A DNA stretch of 5,965 nucleotides from Pseudomonadota bacterium (lineage in GTDB: Bacteria > Pseudomonadota > Alphaproteobacteria > Sphingomonadales > Sphingomonadaceae), in assembly GCA_023390415.1 (NCBI GenBank), contig JAEWCW010000121.1, positions 1 through 5,965 of the forward strand, read 5' to 3'. Both the position numbers and the translations under genes were made by a program. Positions 4,746 to 5,965 of this stretch are shown here, piece by piece (positions within the stretch are counted from its first letter, which is position 1; each line of letters begins with the position of its first letter). Under the pieces are notes generated by a model, which saw only the letters and a program-made list of their open reading frames with translations, did not search any database and had not been told where the DNA came from.

Positions 4746-5573
4746 TCAGCTCTTCAGCTTCCAGCCGCTGCGCAGCAGCGCGTAGCAGAGGGCGCCGAGC
4801 GCGACGTTGATCGCGAGCAGCAGCAGCGCCCCGAACAGCACCGGCGAATCGGCCTCGGCGAGGAAGCCGTAGCGGAAGCCGGAGATGACGTAGAAGAAGG
4901 GGTTGAAGTGGCTGATCGTCCGGAAGACCGGCGACAGGCTCTCGATCGAATAGAAGGTCCCGGAGAGCAAAGAGAGCGGCGCCACCACGAAATTGGTGAC
5001 CGCCGCCGCGTGATCGAATTTCTCCGCCCAGATCGAGGTGATCAGGCCGAGGAAGCCGAGCATCGTCGCGCCCATCAGCCCGAACCAGAAGATCGCCCAG
5101 AGATGTTGGGGCGCGACATGGACTCCCGGCCACAGCAGCATCGCGAGCCACACCGCGAAGCCGACCAGGAAGGCGCGGGTCACCGCGGCGCCAATCAGCC
5201 CGCAGATCAGCTCGCCGTGCGAAAGCGGCGGCATCAGATAATCGACGATCGTGCCCTGGATCTTGCCGACCAGCAGCGAGAAGCTGGAATTGGCGAAGGC
5301 GTTCTGGATCATCCCCATCACGATCAGGCCCGGCGCAAGGAAATCGGCGAAGGGCACGCCGAGCACGGTCCGCCCTTCCCGTCCGAGTGCGACGGTGAAG
5401 ATGACCAGGAACAGCATGGTCGTGATCGCCGGGGCCCAGATCGTCTGAAGCTGGACCTTGAAGAAACGCCTCACCTCCTTCACATAGAGGGTCTTGAGGC
5501 CGCCCCAATTGACGTTCCGGATGGTCGGGACGCCGGGTGCGGTTCGAACCCAATTCGAAGGCTGCTCGTTCAT
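4746..5573 (-). CDS. ABC-2 type transporter permease (YadH/NodJ-like)
   Basis: This is a 275-residue inner-membrane protein with about six predicted membrane spans (roughly 47-64, 80-97, 123-147, 158-182, 192-208 and 245-268). A soluble N-terminus includes 'LKTLYVKEVRRFFK' (26-39), as is usual for this family. Family hallmarks are 'FADFLAPGLIVMGMIQNAF' (75-93), 'GKIQGTIVDYLMPPLS' (103-118) and 'HFNPFFYVISGFRYGF' (222-237). Such permeases pair with a cytoplasmic ATPase to export lipids, polysaccharides or drugs; the substrate cannot be told. No ATPase gene is adjacent: upstream is the divergent gcrA, and downstream is a small exported protein. The start at 5573 is forced, because an in-frame TAG lies at 5583-5585 with no start codon between. 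No Shine-Dalgarno sequence precedes it. Confidence 0.9.
   Translation of the reverse strand: MNEQPSNWVRTAPGVPTIRNVNWGGLKTLYVKEVRRFFKVQLQTIWAPAITTMLFLVIFTVALGREGRTVLGVPFADFLAPGLIVMGMIQNAFANSSFSLLVGKIQGTIVDYLMPPLSHGELICGLIGAAVTRAFLVGFAVWLAMLLWPGVHVAPQHLWAIFWFGLMGATMLGFLGLITSIWAEKFDHAAAVTNFVVAPLSLLSGTFYSIESLSPVFRTISHFNPFFYVISGFRYGFLAEADSPVLFGALLLLAINVALGALCYALLRSGWKLKS
5541..5559. repeat. Two TTCGAA palindromes one helical turn apart
   Basis: GGTTCGAACC (5541-5550) is a perfect 10-bp palindrome, and its core TTCGAA recurs at 5554-5559, 11 bp away. Both lie within the first codons of the permease, 76-94 nt before the gcrA start. A protein binding the same helix face is possible, but codon content alone may explain it. 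Confidence 0.3.
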
Positions 5574-5634
5574 GGCGCCGCGCTAGTCGCAGACGCCGTA
5601 GCTCGCAAGCCGTGACAAGGAAGACGAGAGCCCG
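5574..5634. promoter_or_regulatory. Divergent intergenic region between the permease and gcrA
   Basis: This 61-nt gap must hold, or lie next to, the promoters of two divergent genes. For the permease, TTGTCA (5616-5611, minus) resembles a -35 but has no good -10 at a proper distance; TTGCGA (5609-5604) with TAGCGC 17 nt on is weak. For gcrA, AAGGAAG (5617-5623) and GAGAG (5626-5630) are ribosome-binding candidates. No GANTC site lies here. Confidence 0.4.
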
Positions 5635-5965
5635 ATGTCCTGGACCGACGAACGGATCGACCGCCTGAAGGAATATTGGACCAAGGGCATGACCGCCTCG
5701 CAGATCGCCGAGGAGCTTGGCGGGGTCAGCCGCAACGCCGTGATCGGCAAGGCCCACAGGCTCGGCCTGCAGTCGCGCCCCTCGCCGGTGAAGCCGAACG
5801 AGGAGGAGGGCGCGGCGCCCGCCGAGGCTTCGCCGCAGCCGGCAGCGCCCGCCCCCGCCAAGACTGCCAAGGCCAAGGCTGCGCCCGCCCCGGCGCCGGC
5901 CGATGAGCCTGCCCCCTGGGAGGAGAGCGAAGCCAAGGCGCCCGCAGCCGCCGCGCCTGCAGCAC
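5635..5965 (+). CDS. gcrA: GcrA cell-cycle regulator (3' end outside window)
   Basis: The ATG at 5635 opens 110 codons that run off the right edge. The start 'MSWTDERIDRLKEYW' and 'SRNAVIGKAHRLGL' (32-45) are the signature of GcrA, including the helix-turn-helix at about 20-44 with R33, N34, K39 and H41. GcrA is known in Caulobacter to bind the sigma-70 housekeeping factor and to activate cell-cycle promoters carrying CcrM-methylated GANTC sites. From residue 50 on, the protein is a low-complexity Ala/Pro/Lys/Glu linker, as is usual before the C-terminal sigma-binding segment, which is not visible here. A possible ribosome site is GAGAG (5626-5630) or AAGGAAG (5617-5623). The gene is divergent from the permease. 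The exact N-terminal wording is of the sphingomonad type. Confidence 0.95.
   Translation, partial: MSWTDERIDRLKEYWTKGMTASQIAEELGGVSRNAVIGKAHRLGLQSRPSPVKPNEEEGAAPAEASPQPAAPAPAKTAKAKAAPAPAPADEPAPWEESEAKAPAAAAPAA

Noticed and set aside
5541..5551. GGTTCGAACCC resembles the T-arm of a tRNA
   Set aside because: There is no acceptor stem, anticodon arm or CCA end around it, and it lies inside the permease coding sequence.
4681..5757. Upstream extension of the exported protein B frame, giving 485 codons in all
   Set aside because: The extension overlaps the permease and gcrA in other frames, has no signal or domain, and would bury the clear signal peptide that starts at 4680 with its own GGAG.
1..5965. 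Mobile elements, CRISPR arrays, toxin-antitoxin or defence genes
   Set aside because: No transposase, integrase, regular spacer-repeat pattern or recognisable defence domain is visible on either strand. The only repeats are the short palindromic elements described.

Overview
The window is high-GC DNA with alphaproteobacterial content, most likely from the order Sphingomonadales. The best single clue is the N-terminus of a GcrA-type cell-cycle regulator at the right edge. It is supported by small exported Arg-rich proteins and by a hairpin-forming intergenic repeat of a style I associate with sphingomonad genomes. The genes look chromosomal and mostly housekeeping. I see no insertion sequence, phage gene, CRISPR array, rRNA or tRNA, and no stretch over 300 bases without a gene.

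Layout, left to right. (1) 2-1429 (+): the C-terminal half of a two-domain M16 (pitrilysin/insulinase-type) zinc peptidase; its catalytic half lies off the left edge. (2) 1430-1486: a palindromic repeat element directly after the stop codon. (3) 1559-2446 (+): a YkgJ-type cysteine-cluster protein with eight clustered cysteines. (4) 2447-2476: a second, shorter copy of the same repeat, filling most of the gap between two convergent genes. (5) 2485-3672 (-): argD, an acetylornithine/succinyldiaminopimelate-type aminotransferase. (6) 3673-3792: a compact region with two strong hairpins, one having a U-tract in the minus direction, and a possible argD promoter. (7) 3793-4182 (-) and 4300-4680 (-): two small exported, Arg-rich helical proteins that are tandem paralogues (28 identities in 65 gap-free columns by hand alignment). 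(8) 4746-5573 (-): an ABC-2 type permease with no ATPase next to it. (9) 5635-right edge (+): gcrA, divergent from the permease and truncated by the window end.

How the parts relate: the M16 peptidase and the YkgJ-like gene run rightward and converge on argD. The permease and the two exported proteins run leftward towards argD, with gaps of 65, 117 and 120 nt. These gaps carry signals of their own (TGAAC boxes, GANTC sites, hairpins), so they are probably not one simple operon. The least explained part is the exported pair: two diverged copies of a small helical protein of unknown role, with three TGAAC boxes spaced about two helical turns apart between them. I found no clear evidence of a wholly new multi-gene system.
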